This document shows, piece after piece, positions 1-9,189 of a stretch of 64,000 bases of DNA. The stretch is taken from NCBI GenBank assembly GCA_045125935.1, contig JBGVNW010000014.1:1-64000 (forward strand), given 5' to 3'. Made by a program: the position numbers and the translations under genes. This DNA is from CAG-877 sp045125935 (GTDB lineage: Bacteria > Bacillota_I > Bacilli_A > RF39 > UBA660). The notes below the pieces were generated by a model. The model saw only the letters and a program-made list of their open reading frames with translations, searched no databases and was not told the DNA's origin. Each line of letters starts with the position of its first letter. Positions within the stretch are counted from its first letter, which is position 1.

Positions 1-100
1 CTCCTTTCTCAACATATATTATTATTTGCAACTGCGAATCGCAAATTTATAATATCAAAAGGAGTGTTTTTTTTAAAGACTCAACGCTAAAGCTTTAAAG
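1..100. other. Non-coding left edge
   Basis: No gene is seen here. The reverse complement of bases 1-10 reads GAGAAAGGAG, which would suit a ribosome binding site for a minus-strand gene starting just left of the window. A short palindromic stretch (GCGAATCGC at about 35-43) lies between. Nothing else can be assigned. Confidence 0.3.
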
Positions 101-130
101 AACCACCAGACTATCTGGTGGTTTTCTTAT
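101..130. terminator. Rho-independent terminator downstream of dnaN
   Basis: A perfect 9-bp stem, AACCACCAG (101-109) and CTGGTGGTT (115-123), encloses a 5-nt loop and is followed by a T-rich run on the plus strand. It lies about 110 bp beyond the dnaN stop, so it probably ends the minus-strand dnaA-dnaN transcript, although the better T-run is on the plus strand. Confidence 0.6.
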
Positions 131-238
131 ACAACAAAAAAAGAAGATATTTGTATCTTCTATTAATATTATTAACATTTTTCGTGGATTCCTCTATATT
201 TTCAAAAAAATTTCCAAAAAGAGGATAAACCTCTATTT

Positions 239-1366
239 TTAATAAGTTCTAATTGGTAAAACCAATTGAGTCAATGTTTCATCTTCTGTAGATTTAATTA
301 AAATTGGTTTAATTTCTCCTACAAAATGAATATCCACAGTTTCTGTGGAAAAGCTTTTTAAAGCCTCCATCATATATTTAGCACTAAATGAAATTCTAAT
401 ATTTTCATTGTTATTCTTAGTAATTTTCATCTTTTCTTCTACTCTACCAATCTCTGCAGAACTACTTCTTAAGACTAAAGTATCATCTATTGTTTCTAAA
501 GTAACAATATTCTTTTCTTTATCACTAGTTAAAATACTTACACGGTCAATAACATCATAAAAATCATTTAATCGAGTACTTACAACTAAGAATGAGTCAT
601 CAGGTAATAAGTTGGATGTGTTTGGATAAGTTCCATTAATTAATCTAGATTCAAATTTTAAATTTCCAGTCTTAAATAAAATTTTATTACTAAAGATATG
701 AAGTTCAACTATATCCTCATCATCCCCTAAAATCTTAGAAAATTCAACAATATTATGACTTGGTACAACTATATTATAATTTTCTTCACTTTCTTTATCT
801 AATTTAACCACTTTTCTAGCTAAACGATATGAATCAGTAGAATTACATTCAAGAACATCCCCAACAATATTAAGATTAATACCTGTTAAAACTGGTTTAC
901 TTTCCTCATTTGAAGATGCAAATGCAGTTTGATTAACAATACTTTTAAAAATACCAGCTTTAATATTTACCTTCTTCTTACTTTCTTCTAAACCAATATT
1001 AGGATACTCACTTTCACTAATACCATTTAAATTAAATTCACTATTCTCTGTATAAATAAGTATTTTTAATTCATCAATAACCTCAATATTAATATATTTA
1101 TCAGGTAATTTTCTAACAATATCTAAAATATATTTTCCTTGAATAATAATATTTCCTTCATTTTCAACAGTAAAATCATCATCATTAACACTTTCAATAC
1201 TTGTTTGAATAGTAATATCATTATCACTAGCAGTTAAAGTTAATTTTTTCTTCTTTAATTCAAATTTAATACCTGCAAGTACTGGAATTAAATTTTTTGT
1301 AGAAATGGCTTTTGATACCTTATTTAAAGCATCCAATAATAAATCTTTTTTAATTGTAAATTTCAT
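239..1366 (-). CDS. dnaN: DNA polymerase III beta subunit (sliding clamp)
   Basis: 375-residue processivity clamp that encircles DNA and tethers the replicative polymerase. Recognised over its whole length: it opens MKFTIKKDLLLDALNKVSKA, contains the three repeated clamp domains (about 1-125, 126-250, 251-375) and ends LVLPIRTY, the family's conserved C-terminus. The length is normal. The start has an AAGAAGGAAA ribosome binding site. It follows dnaA on the minus strand, as in most Bacillota, separated by a 133-bp gap holding DnaA-box-like sequences, so it is probably co-transcribed with dnaA. Confidence 0.97.
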   Translation of the reverse strand: MKFTIKKDLLLDALNKVSKAISTKNLIPVLAGIKFELKKKKLTLTASDNDITIQTSIESVNDDDFTVENEGNIIIQGKYILDIVRKLPDKYINIEVIDELKILIYTENSEFNLNGISESEYPNIGLEESKKKVNIKAGIFKSIVNQTAFASSNEESKPVLTGINLNIVGDVLECNSTDSYRLARKVVKLDKESEENYNIVVPSHNIVEFSKILGDDEDIVELHIFSNKILFKTGNLKFESRLINGTYPNTSNLLPDDSFLVVSTRLNDFYDVIDRVSILTSDKEKNIVTLETIDDTLVLRSSSAEIGRVEEKMKITKNNNENIRISFSAKYMMEALKSFSTETVDIHFVGEIKPILIKSTEDETLTQLVLPIRTY

Positions 1367-1499
1367 ATTTATTTCCTTCTTTCTTTTAAACTATTATTAT
1401 TATTGCTGTGGAAAAAGTGGAAAACTCACTTTTTCTATTGAATTTATAAAGATTTAGCAGATTTTATCCTGTGGAAAATTCCACACTTTTCCCAAACTT
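1367..1499. other. oriC secondary DnaA-box cluster (dnaA-dnaN spacer)
   Basis: The spacer carries near-consensus DnaA boxes: TGTGGAAAA at 1407-1415, and an overlapping inverted pair at 1470-1478 (TGTGGAAAA) and 1477-1485 (AATTCCACA). In B. subtilis the origin is bipartite, with one box cluster upstream of dnaA and a second in the dnaA-dnaN spacer. The same layout is seen here. Function is inferred from position and box sequence. Confidence 0.75.
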
Positions 1500-2867
1500 T
1501 TACACAACCCCTATATCTTTCTTCAACTTTTCAATAATATTTGCTAAATCTTTATTAACTTTTATTTCGTTTTCTATCTTTTCAACAGAATGCATTACAG
1601 TAGAATGATCTTTTCCCCCAAATTCTGTTCCTATCTTTGGAAATGATTCACTAGTCATCTCTCTACAAAGATACATTGCAATTTGTCTTGGAAAAGAAAT
1701 ATTTGAACTCCGTTTTTTACTTCTTATATCTTCAACAGAAATTTGAAAATATTCTGATACAATCTTTTGAATACGGTGAACATCATTTTTTTCGCTCATT
1801 CCTTTGCTAATAAAGTCTTTTAAAGCCTCTATTGCCAAATCAAGGGTTATATCTGCTCCACTCATTATAGCGGAATAAGCAATTAAACGAGTAATTGAAC
1901 CTTCTAATTGTCTAACATCTGTTCCAACATTAGAAGCAATATATTCAATAACATCTTCTGGTATTTCTTTTTCAAAATTACCAGCTACGATTTTCTTTTT
2001 TAATATCTCTGTTCTCAAAGTAAAATCTGGTGGAAATATATTAACGGTTAATCCCCAACAAAACCTAGTACGAAGTCTATCTTCCAATAATTTCAAGTCA
2101 TCAGGAGATCTATCCGATGAAATAATTATTTGTTTACTATCATTATATAATGTGTTAAATGTGTGGAAAAATTCTTTTTGAGTACCAGTAGCTCCACCAA
2201 GAAATTGAATATCATCAATAATTAAAACATCAATATTTCTATACTTATTCTTGAAAAAGTCGATGTAGTTAAAATTTGTTTCTCCATCGTCTTTTTTCTT
2301 CAAACTTATAAAATCTTGTATAAACTGATCACTAGTAACATATAATACTTTTTTATCACTATTTTCCATTATATAATTACCAATCGCATGCATTAAATGT
2401 GTCTTACCTAACCCACTATTTCCATATATAAATAATGGATTATACATTCTACCAGGATTCTCAGCTACAGATAAAGCTGCCGCCTGAGCAAATTTATTAC
2501 TATTACCAACTATAAAATTATCAAATGTATAACTTGTCTTTAAATTAGAATGAATTTTACTATCTTTTTCAATAAAAACTTCCGGTTTAACCTCTATTTT
2601 TTTAGGAACAACTTCTTCTATTTCTTCCTTTAATAATAATACTAATTCAAGATTATTATTAGTAACTTCATTTAATGTCTTTGTAATTAATTCAGAATAA
2701 TTATCAAGTAAATGCCTCTTATGTATAGGCATTGGTACAATTATATATGCTTTATCACCATCTATCTTGTGAAGATGTGTATCAGCAAACCAAGTATCGA
2801 ATGATAATGAAGTTAATTCTTCTTTTATTTGGCCTAAAAAATTAGACCATAAAACTTCGACATTCAT
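1500..2867 (-). CDS. dnaA: Chromosomal replication initiator DnaA
   Basis: 455-residue AAA+ initiator that binds DnaA boxes and opens oriC. Domain I (about 1-85) has the typical LSFDTWF stretch; a short linker follows. Domain III has the Walker A motif GNSGLGKTH, Walker B VLIIDDIQFL and sensor residues. Domain IV ends with the DnaA signature (GGKDHSTVMHSVEKI). I chose the ATG at 2867 because AGGGGAG sits just upstream. The reading frame extends six codons further to a TTG (2885), but that start would overlap the binding site. It is divergent from rpmH across oriC. Confidence 0.97.
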   Translation of the reverse strand: MNVEVLWSNFLGQIKEELTSLSFDTWFADTHLHKIDGDKAYIIVPMPIHKRHLLDNYSELITKTLNEVTNNNLELVLLLKEEIEEVVPKKIEVKPEVFIEKDSKIHSNLKTSYTFDNFIVGNSNKFAQAAALSVAENPGRMYNPLFIYGNSGLGKTHLMHAIGNYIMENSDKKVLYVTSDQFIQDFISLKKKDDGETNFNYIDFFKNKYRNIDVLIIDDIQFLGGATGTQKEFFHTFNTLYNDSKQIIISSDRSPDDLKLLEDRLRTRFCWGLTVNIFPPDFTLRTEILKKKIVAGNFEKEIPEDVIEYIASNVGTDVRQLEGSITRLIAYSAIMSGADITLDLAIEALKDFISKGMSEKNDVHRIQKIVSEYFQISVEDIRSKKRSSNISFPRQIAMYLCREMTSESFPKIGTEFGGKDHSTVMHSVEKIENEIKVNKDLANIIEKLKKDIGVV

Positions 2868-3149
2868 TCTACCATCTCCCCTCAAGATAAATAAACTACG
2901 ATTAGTTTACCTTAGATTGTGAAAAAAAGAAACTATTTTTTTTGAAAAAATTTTATCCACACAAAATCCACAATTTTCTCCACAACTTAAACCGTTGATA
3001 TAAAAGGATAAAATTGAGTTTTCCACATTTTCCACAGTTTTTCTTTGCACATGCTTATAAAAGTATTCCACAGCATTGTGGATATTGTGAAAAACCATAA
3101 AAATTTCTTCACATTTCTTGTCGAAAAAATAAAAATTCTTCTATTTTAA
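2868..3149. other. oriC: Origin of replication oriC (dnaA-rpmH intergenic)
   Basis: No gene is present. A perfect DnaA box TTATCCACA lies at 2953-2961. Near-consensus boxes lie at 3019-3027 and 3028-3036 (TTTTCCACA in tandem), 3065-3073 (TATTCCACA) and 3078-3086 (TGTGGATAT, inverted), with further TCCACA cores around 2965-2985. An AT-only stretch follows at about 3121-3148 and could be the unwinding element. Gene strands switch here from minus to plus, as expected at a bidirectional origin. A 63-codon minus-strand reading frame across it is not credible. Confidence 0.88.
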
Positions 3150-3179
3150 TTGACAAAATCCCCTACTTCTTATTATAAT
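3150..3179 (+). promoter_or_regulatory. Consensus sigma-A promoter for rpmH-rnpA operon
   Basis: TTGACA at 3150-3155 and TATAAT at 3174-3179, both exact consensus, are separated by 18 bp. It lies 30 bp upstream of the rpmH start and probably drives rpmH-rnpA-yidC-jag. Confidence 0.85.
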
Positions 3180-3209
3180 AATGGAGATTTATGTCTGGAG
3201 GTGGAGCAA

Positions 3210-3332
3210 ATGAAAAGAACTTATCAACCAAATAATCGTAAAAAAGCTAAGAAATTAGGATTTTTTGCACGTAAAAAAACAAATATTTTAAATCGTCGTC
3301 GTCGCAAAGGACGCAAAAGTCTTTGCAAATAA
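3210..3332 (+). CDS. rpmH: 50S ribosomal protein L34
   Basis: 40-residue ribosomal protein beginning MKRTYQPNNRKK, the invariant start of bL34, and ending in the basic RRRRKGRKSL segment. The ATG at 3210 follows GGAGGTGGAG. Upstream in-frame codons lie inside the promoter and are not used. It is about four residues shorter than the usual 44, the deletion being in the middle loop before RRRRKGRK. Neighbours rnpA, yidC and jag are the standard operon. Confidence 0.95.
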   Translation: MKRTYQPNNRKKAKKLGFFARKKTNILNRRRRKGRKSLCK

Positions 3333-3358
3333 AACCGCTGCTAGACCAGTGGTTTTTT
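3333..3358 (+). terminator. Terminator/attenuator hairpin between rpmH and rnpA
   Basis: AACCGCTG (3333-3340) pairs with CAGTGGTT (3347-3354, one G-U) and is followed by TTTT. It lies inside the operon, so it probably attenuates rather than ends transcription and would give more rpmH than rnpA message. Confidence 0.6.
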
Positions 3359-3387
3359 ACTATTAATGAAAAGATTGGTGACTTTAT

Positions 3388-3750
3388 ATGAGAAAACTAT
3401 ATATAGTAAAAAGCTCAAGAGAATTTGAAAGAATTATCAAAACAGGAAAAGTTTTAAAAAATAAAAGTTATGTTATCTATCATATAGAAAATAATTTGCC
3501 ATATAACCGTTATGGTATTTCCGTAGGAAAGAAAATTGGTAATGCAGTTAATAGGAATAAGTACAAGCGAAAACTAAGAGCAATTATCGATAATTCAAAA
3601 AAAGACTATATAAATAGCCAAGATTATATTATAATATTAAGAGGAAGTGCCAAAGATAAAGATTATCAAGAGTTAGAAAAGGACTTCCTATCATTAATGA
3701 GTAATATAAGGAAGGAAAAGTCAAATGAATCAACCAAAGAAAAAAAATAA
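3388..3750 (+). CDS. rnpA: Ribonuclease P protein component
   Basis: 120-residue protein cofactor of RNase P, which matures the 5' ends of tRNAs. The diagnostic RNR region is present (GKKIGNAVNRNKYKRKLR, about residues 48-65), preceded by the usual F-x-R-I/V-x-K-x-G opening and followed by the hydrophobic YIIILRGSA strand. The C-terminus is lysine-rich. The start follows GGTGA. Its last 26 bp overlap the start of yidC, a tight coupling typical of this operon. Confidence 0.95.
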   Translation: MRKLYIVKSSREFERIIKTGKVLKNKSYVIYHIENNLPYNRYGISVGKKIGNAVNRNKYKRKLRAIIDNSKKDYINSQDYIIILRGSAKDKDYQELEKDFLSLMSNIRKEKSNESTKEKK

Positions 3751-4666
3751 ATTTAAAATATTAATCGTACTTTTACTATTATTATTAACAACAGGATGTA
3801 CTACAACACTAACTGATAAAAATGATAAACCAGTAAAAAACGAAGTAACAGGACAAAACTTAACAAAAAACATTATCTGTCAACCAACTGATAAAGATAC
3901 AATAGAAACTTATGAAAATTATGGCGTAGATATCGATAAATTACCAGCTTGTGATGATTTTAAAGTTACATCAGGTAAATATGAAAGTTTATGGACAAGT
4001 TTCTTTATAAAACCCCTAGCCTTTGTTTTACTACTAGTTGGTAGAACTGTTGGAAATTATGCTATCTCAGTTATAATTTTAAGCTTAATCATCAGATTAA
4101 TCGCTTATCCAATAACAAGAAAGACTGCAATGCAATCTGAGCTAATAAAAAAAGCTCAACCAGAATTAGATAGAATTCAAAAAAAATATAAAGATAAAAC
4201 TGATGAAGAATCAATGATGAAACAAAGCCAAGAAATGATGATGGTTTATAAAAAATATAATATCAATCCCCTATCTGGCTGTTTATTCTCATTCTTGCAA
4301 TTACCTTTATTCATAGCATTCTTTGAAGCAATTCAAAGAACACCTGCAATTTTTGAAGACAAATTCTTAGCATTACAGTTAGGAACTACTCCATCAGTTG
4401 GAATTGGAACGGGAACATGGTATGCATATGTAATTTTAGTAATATTAATAGGGCTAACAACTTATTTCTCATTTAAGATGAACTCTACAGGAAATATGTC
4501 AGATCCAAATATGAAATCTATGCCAATGATGATGACAATAATGATTATAATAACATCTGTATTCATGCCATCAGGACTAGGAATATATTGGATTACCTCA
4601 AATTTATTTACTATAGTTCAAAACATACTAGTTAAAAGGAGCAAGGAAGTAAATGGAAAAGCATAG
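3725..4666 (+). CDS. yidC: Membrane protein insertase YidC/Oxa1 (SpoIIIJ-type lipoprotein)
   Basis: 313-residue insertase that places proteins in the cytoplasmic membrane alone or with SecYEG. It has a lipoprotein signal with lipobox LLTTGC (Cys about residue 25), as in Gram-positive SpoIIIJ/YqjG. The core has five transmembrane segments from about 95 to 300, including NYAISVIILSLIIRLIAYP with the conserved hydrophilic-groove Arg, and the cytoplasmic basic hairpin with QKKYKDK. It overlaps rnpA (26 bp) and jag (14 bp). The SpoIIIJ paralogue supports forespore development in B. subtilis, but one copy here probably serves all insertion. Confidence 0.95.
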   Translation: MNQPKKKNKFKILIVLLLLLLTTGCTTTLTDKNDKPVKNEVTGQNLTKNIICQPTDKDTIETYENYGVDIDKLPACDDFKVTSGKYESLWTSFFIKPLAFVLLLVGRTVGNYAISVIILSLIIRLIAYPITRKTAMQSELIKKAQPELDRIQKKYKDKTDEESMMKQSQEMMMVYKKYNINPLSGCLFSFLQLPLFIAFFEAIQRTPAIFEDKFLALQLGTTPSVGIGTGTWYAYVILVILIGLTTYFSFKMNSTGNMSDPNMKSMPMMMTIMIIITSVFMPSGLGIYWITSNLFTIVQNILVKRSKEVNGKA

Positions 4667-5267
4667 ATATACAGGAAAAACAAAAGAAGATGCCGTAAGT
4701 GAAGCAACAATCAAATTACAAGAAACAGAAAATAATTTAATAATTAAAGAAATTTCATCTGAAAAAGGCGGATTATTTAAAAGTCCAAAAGTTGAAATTG
4801 AAGTTATTGAAAGAAGAGAAGTAGTAAAATATATTAAGGAATACTTAGTAAAATTATTAAAAGACTTAGGTTTTACGGCTAATATAGAAATAAAAAATAA
4901 AGAAGAAATTCCAACATACATAATTTATTCAGATAATGATGGTTTACTAATAGGTAAAAATGGAAAGAATTTGAAAGCTTTATCAGTAATAGCTAATCAA
5001 CATATACTAAAAGAAACAGGAAGAAATTTCAAGTTCACAATAGATATTAATTCTTACAAAGAAAAACATGAGAAATCAATTGAAGCATTAGCAAAAAGAG
5101 TAGCAAGAGAAGTTGCTCAAACAAAAATAGCTGCTAAATTAGACTCAATGAACTCATACGAAAGAAGATTAGTTCATAACATTTTAACAAATAACAACAA
5201 GGTTTATACAGAAAGTGAAGGCGAAGAACCAAATCGTTATGTAGTAATTAAACCAAAAGAAGATTAA
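4653..5267 (+). CDS. jag: RNA-binding protein Jag/KhpB
   Basis: 204-residue cytoplasmic RNA-binding protein. Jag-N domain about 1-52 (MEKHRYTGKTKEDAVSEA, GLFKSPKVEIEV), KH domain about 75-150 with the G-x-x-G loop in IGKNGKNLKAL, and R3H domain about 150-204 with the R-x-x-x-H signature in SYERRLVHNIL. The KhpA/KhpB pair influences cell-wall synthesis and division in streptococci. Position directly after yidC, which it overlaps by 14 bp, is the conserved one. Confidence 0.95.
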   Translation: MEKHRYTGKTKEDAVSEATIKLQETENNLIIKEISSEKGGLFKSPKVEIEVIERREVVKYIKEYLVKLLKDLGFTANIEIKNKEEIPTYIIYSDNDGLLIGKNGKNLKALSVIANQHILKETGRNFKFTIDINSYKEKHEKSIEALAKRVAREVAQTKIAAKLDSMNSYERRLVHNILTNNNKVYTESEGEEPNRYVVIKPKED

Positions 5268-5280
5268 TTCTTCTTTTTTT
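5255..5280 (+). terminator. Rho-independent terminator after jag
   Basis: AAAAGAAGA (5255-5263) pairs with TCTTCTTTT (5269-5277) around a 5-nt loop that contains the jag stop codon. A T-run follows. Confidence 0.75.
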
Positions 5281-5282
5281 AT

Positions 5283-5311
5283 TTTCCATCTTATCTATAA
5301 TGTGCTATAAT
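5283..5311 (+). promoter_or_regulatory. Promoter for mnmE-mnmG-rsmG
   Basis: TTTCCA (5283-5288), 17-bp spacer, TATAAT (5306-5311) with an upstream TGC giving an extended -10. The mnmE start is 28 bp downstream. Confidence 0.65.
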
Positions 5312-5338
5312 ATGTTCAGAAAAAAGGGAGGTAGTCTC

Positions 5339-6691
5339 ATGAATGATACAATAGTTGCCATTTCAACAACAATGGGAGTAGGTGCAATTTCAATAATAAG
5401 GCTAAGTGGAAAAGAAGCAATTTCAATAGTAAATAAATGTTTTAAAGGAAAAAACTTAGAAGAAGTTGCTACACATACGATAAACTATGGTCATATATAT
5501 GATGAAGATGAATTAATAGATGAAGTTTTGGTATCCATAATGAGAGGACCACGAAGTTTCACTGCTGAGGATATAGCTGAAATTAATTGCCATGGTGGAA
5601 TAATTACAACAAATAGAATTTTAGAAACAATGTTAAATAATGGAGCACGATTAGCAGAACCAGGAGAATTTACAAAAAGAGCATTCCTAAATGGTAGAAT
5701 TGATTTAGTCAAGAGTGAAGCAGTAATGGATTTAATTGAAAGTAAAAGTGACGAAGCCAGAAAAATAGCTCTATCACAACTAGGTGGAAAAACATCTACT
5801 TTAATTACAAATTTTCGAGATACATTAAAACAGTTATTATCATCAATAGAAGTAAATATAGATTATCCTGAGTATTATGATATTGAAGTCATGACAATTG
5901 AAAAAATAAAAGAACAAGTATCTGAAATGAAAATAAAATTATACGATCTTGTAAAAGAGTCTGAAAATACAGCAACCATTAAAAATGGTATAAAAACAGT
6001 AATAATAGGAAAACCAAATGTTGGAAAAAGTAGTATTTTAAATAAACTTTTAGAACAAGATAAGGCAATTGTAACAGATATTGCAGGAACAACAAGAGAT
6101 ATAGTTGAAGGTGAAATATATTTAGACGGAGTTTTACTAAACATAATTGATACTGCAGGAATTAGAAACACAGAAGATGTGGTGGAAAAAATTGGTGTGG
6201 AAAAGAGTTTATCAATGATAGACGAAGCTGATTTAGTAATTGTCGTTTTAAATAGTAATGAAAATCTATCAGAAGAAGATAAAGAAATACTTGAAAAGAC
6301 AAAAAATAAAACAAGAATAATAGTTTTGAATAAAAACGACTTATCAAGAAATCTAGTATTACCATCAAATCTAAGTAATGTAGTTGAAACAAATACGAAT
6401 GATTTACAAGGTATCACTGCATTAAAAGAAAAAATTAAAGAATTGTTTAATTTAGAACAAATTGCAACAAAAGACTATACATATTTAACTAATAGTCGTC
6501 AAATCTCTCTAGCAAAACAGGCGTATAAAAATTTATTAGATGCAGAATTTGCGATAGAAAATAATCAACCAGTAGACATGATAGAAATAGATTTAAAAGA
6601 ATGTTTTGATACACTAGGAGAAATTATAGGAGCAACATACAGTGAAGAAATAATAGATAATTTATTTGAAAATTTCTGTGTAGGAAAGTAG
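5339..6691 (+). CDS. mnmE: tRNA uridine-5-carboxymethylaminomethyl modification GTPase MnmE
   Basis: 450-residue GTPase that with MnmG installs cmnm5 on the wobble uridine of several tRNAs. The N-terminal folate-binding domain (about 1-118) begins MNDTIVAISTT; a helical domain follows. The G domain at about 215-370 has GKPNVGKSS (G1), TTRD (G2), DTAG (G3) and NKND (G4). The C-terminus is FCVGK, the conserved CxGK motif with the catalytic cysteine. I chose the ATG at 5339 after GGGAGG rather than an upstream start in frame. It is followed 13 bp later by mnmG. Confidence 0.97.
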   Translation: MNDTIVAISTTMGVGAISIIRLSGKEAISIVNKCFKGKNLEEVATHTINYGHIYDEDELIDEVLVSIMRGPRSFTAEDIAEINCHGGIITTNRILETMLNNGARLAEPGEFTKRAFLNGRIDLVKSEAVMDLIESKSDEARKIALSQLGGKTSTLITNFRDTLKQLLSSIEVNIDYPEYYDIEVMTIEKIKEQVSEMKIKLYDLVKESENTATIKNGIKTVIIGKPNVGKSSILNKLLEQDKAIVTDIAGTTRDIVEGEIYLDGVLLNIIDTAGIRNTEDVVEKIGVEKSLSMIDEADLVIVVLNSNENLSEEDKEILEKTKNKTRIIVLNKNDLSRNLVLPSNLSNVVETNTNDLQGITALKEKIKELFNLEQIATKDYTYLTNSRQISLAKQAYKNLLDAEFAIENNQPVDMIEIDLKECFDTLGEIIGATYSEEIIDNLFENFCVGK

Positions 6692-6704
6692 GAAGTGAAC
6701 AAAA

Positions 6705-8564
6705 ATGGAGTATGAAATAATAGTAGTAGGTGGAGGTCATGCTGGTTGCGAAGCTTGTTTAGCAGCTGCAAGAAAAGGCCATAAAACCTTACTAGTAACA
6801 GGAAATATAAAAAATATAGCGGACATGCCATGTAACCCTTCAATTGGAGGACCTGCAAAAGGTATTGTTGTAAGAGAAATAGATGCCTTAGGCGGAGAAA
6901 TGGGTAGAAATGCAGATAAAGGAACTATTCAAATTAAAATGCTAAATACAAAAAAAGGGCCTGCAGTGCAAGCACTAAGAGCTCAAGCTGATAAAATAGT
7001 TTATCCACAAGAAATGTTGAAAACTCTACAAAGAGAACCAAATTTAGAAATAAAAGAAGCAATAGTAGAAAAACTACTTGTTGAGGATAGTAAGATTCAA
7101 GGTGTAGAACTTGCAGATGGTGAAAAAATTCTATCAAAAGCTGTAATATTAACAACAGGAACATATCTAAAAGCTATGATTTTAACAGGTGCAAACAAAA
7201 CTCCGGGAGGCCCACACGGAGAAAAAGAATCAAAATACTTAAGTAATCATCTAAAAGAACTAGGATTTACAATTTTAAGATTAAAAACAGGAACGCCACC
7301 AAGACTTGCAAAAGATTCAATTGACTATACAAAAGCATCTATTGAACCTGGAGATTCTGTTGCAAGAACATTCTCGTTTGATAATAAAGTTTATTATGAT
7401 GTAGAAAAGCAGGTTCCATGTCACTTAATATACACAACCCAAGAAACACACAATATTATTAGGGAACATTTAAATGAATCAAGTATGTATGGTGGATATG
7501 TTGAAGGTATTGGACCAAGATATTGTCCATCAATTGAAGATAAAGTTGTTAGATTCGGCGAAAAAGAAAGACACCAACTATTCTTAGAACCAGAAAGCAT
7601 TTACTATGATGATATTTATTTACAAGGATTTTCAACAAGTATGCCACACTATGTTCAAGAACAAATGGTACATAGTCTACCAGGATTGGAAAATGCAAAA
7701 ATATTAAAATATGCATATGCAATAGAGTATGATGCAATTGATTCAAAACAATTAAAACAATCTCTAGAAACAAAAATAATTGAAGGATTATACACTGCCG
7801 GTCAAATAAATGGAACAAGTGGTTATGAAGAAGCTGCTGGACAAGGATTAATTGCTGGAATTAATGCTGCATTAAAACTAGAAGGAAAGGAACCATTAAT
7901 TCTAAAAAGAAATGAATCATATATTGGTGTTTTAATCGATGACCTAGTAACAAAAGGTGTAAAAGATCCATATCGTCTTTTAACTTCACGAGCAGAATAT
8001 CGTCTACTTTTAAGAAACGATAATGCTGATTTGCGATTAAGAGAGTATGGTTATGAAGTAGGGCTAATAGATGAAGAAAGATACGCCAAATTCACAAAGA
8101 AAAAAGAAGAAATTGAAAAATTCAAAAACATCTTAGAAGAAACAAGAATAACTCCTAAAAAAGATACTAATGAATATCTCGAATCAATAGGCACAACTAC
8201 TTTGAAAGATGGAATATCCTTATATGATTTTCTAAAAAGACCAGAAATAACATTAGAACATATTAGTCATTTTATAGAATTACCAGAAGATAAAGAAGTT
8301 CAAGAACAAGTAGAAATTAACATTAAATACGAAGGTTATATTAAAAAGTCTCTAAGAGAAGCAGAAAAAATGCTATCTTTAGAAGAAAAAAGAATTCCAG
8401 AAAATATTGATTATAGTAAAATTCCTAACTTAGCAAGTGAAGCAAGACAAAAATTAGCGGAAATAAATCCAACAACAATAGGCCAAGCATCACGAATTAG
8501 CGGTGTTAATCCTGCTGATATTTCTATTTTAATGGTTTATTTAAGAAAGAATAACAATGAATAG
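6705..8564 (+). CDS. mnmG: tRNA modification FAD enzyme MnmG (GidA)
   Basis: 619-residue FAD-dependent partner of MnmE. The N-terminal dinucleotide fold has VVGGGHAGCEA at residues 7-17. The GidA signature CNPSIGGPAKG is at about 44-54 and a second motif GQINGTSGYEEAAGQG at about 366-381. Length and C-terminal helical domain are normal. The last 8 bp overlap rsmG, so the three genes form one translational unit. Confidence 0.97.
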   Translation: MEYEIIVVGGGHAGCEACLAAARKGHKTLLVTGNIKNIADMPCNPSIGGPAKGIVVREIDALGGEMGRNADKGTIQIKMLNTKKGPAVQALRAQADKIVYPQEMLKTLQREPNLEIKEAIVEKLLVEDSKIQGVELADGEKILSKAVILTTGTYLKAMILTGANKTPGGPHGEKESKYLSNHLKELGFTILRLKTGTPPRLAKDSIDYTKASIEPGDSVARTFSFDNKVYYDVEKQVPCHLIYTTQETHNIIREHLNESSMYGGYVEGIGPRYCPSIEDKVVRFGEKERHQLFLEPESIYYDDIYLQGFSTSMPHYVQEQMVHSLPGLENAKILKYAYAIEYDAIDSKQLKQSLETKIIEGLYTAGQINGTSGYEEAAGQGLIAGINAALKLEGKEPLILKRNESYIGVLIDDLVTKGVKDPYRLLTSRAEYRLLLRNDNADLRLREYGYEVGLIDEERYAKFTKKKEEIEKFKNILEETRITPKKDTNEYLESIGTTTLKDGISLYDFLKRPEITLEHISHFIELPEDKEVQEQVEINIKYEGYIKKSLREAEKMLSLEEKRIPENIDYSKIPNLASEARQKLAEINPTTIGQASRISGVNPADISILMVYLRKNNNE

Positions 8565-9189
8565 AGAAGAATTTATTGAAGAATTAAAAAAGTTAGGAAT
8601 AATATTAACAAATGATCAAGAAACAAAATTAGAAAAATTTTATAATCTATTAATAGAATGGAATCAAAAGATAAATCTAACCAGAATTGTTGAAAAAGAA
8701 GAGGTTTATTTAAAACATTTCTATGATAGTTTGACAATTTCAAAAGTAGTTGATTTAACAAAGATAGAAACATTGTGTGATGTTGGAACAGGAGCTGGAT
8801 TTCCAGGAATAGTTCTAAAAATTGTTTATCCGAATTTAAAAATAACATTAGTAGATTCTTTATTAAAACGAGTTAACTATCTAAATACAATAATAACTGA
8901 ATTAGAATTAGAAGACATAAAAGCAATTCATACTAGAGGAGAAGATTTAAAAGAAACATTTGATATCGTTACAGCAAGAGCAGTTGCCAATATAGAAAAA
9001 CTTCTAATATATACAATGCATTTAGTAAATAAAAATGGCTCACTTATTGCCATGAAAGGTAATATTGATGAAGAATTAACTAAAGAAGTTGAAAATAAAA
9101 TAAATAAAAAATATAGTATCAAACAAGTAGAAAAATTCTTACTACCAAAAGAAAATAGTCAACGCAGTTTAGTAGTAATAAAACATTAA
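8557..9189 (+). CDS. rsmG: 16S rRNA 7-methylguanosine methyltransferase RsmG (GidB)
   Basis: 210-residue SAM-dependent methyltransferase that modifies G527 (E. coli numbering) of 16S rRNA. Motifs: the N-terminal LIEWNQKINLT segment, the SAM loop CDVGTGAGFPGIVLKI at about 69-85, and the TARAVANIEKLL motif at about 139-150. It overlaps mnmG, the usual arrangement near oriC, and ends at a hairpin before the segregation genes. Confidence 0.95.
   Translation: MNREEFIEELKKLGIILTNDQETKLEKFYNLLIEWNQKINLTRIVEKEEVYLKHFYDSLTISKVVDLTKIETLCDVGTGAGFPGIVLKIVYPNLKITLVDSLLKRVNYLNTIITELELEDIKAIHTRGEDLKETFDIVTARAVANIEKLLIYTMHLVNKNGSLIAMKGNIDEELTKEVENKINKKYSIKQVEKFLLPKENSQRSLVVIKH

Noticed and set aside
2907..3098. 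63-codon minus-strand open frame across oriC
   Set aside because: It lies wholly within the DnaA-box region, has no ribosome binding site, and its composition reflects TCCACA repeats.
5875..6417. Minus-strand open frames within mnmE, and similar long antisense frames in other genes
   Set aside because: They are antisense shadows of clear genes in AT-rich DNA, without binding sites or recognisable domains.
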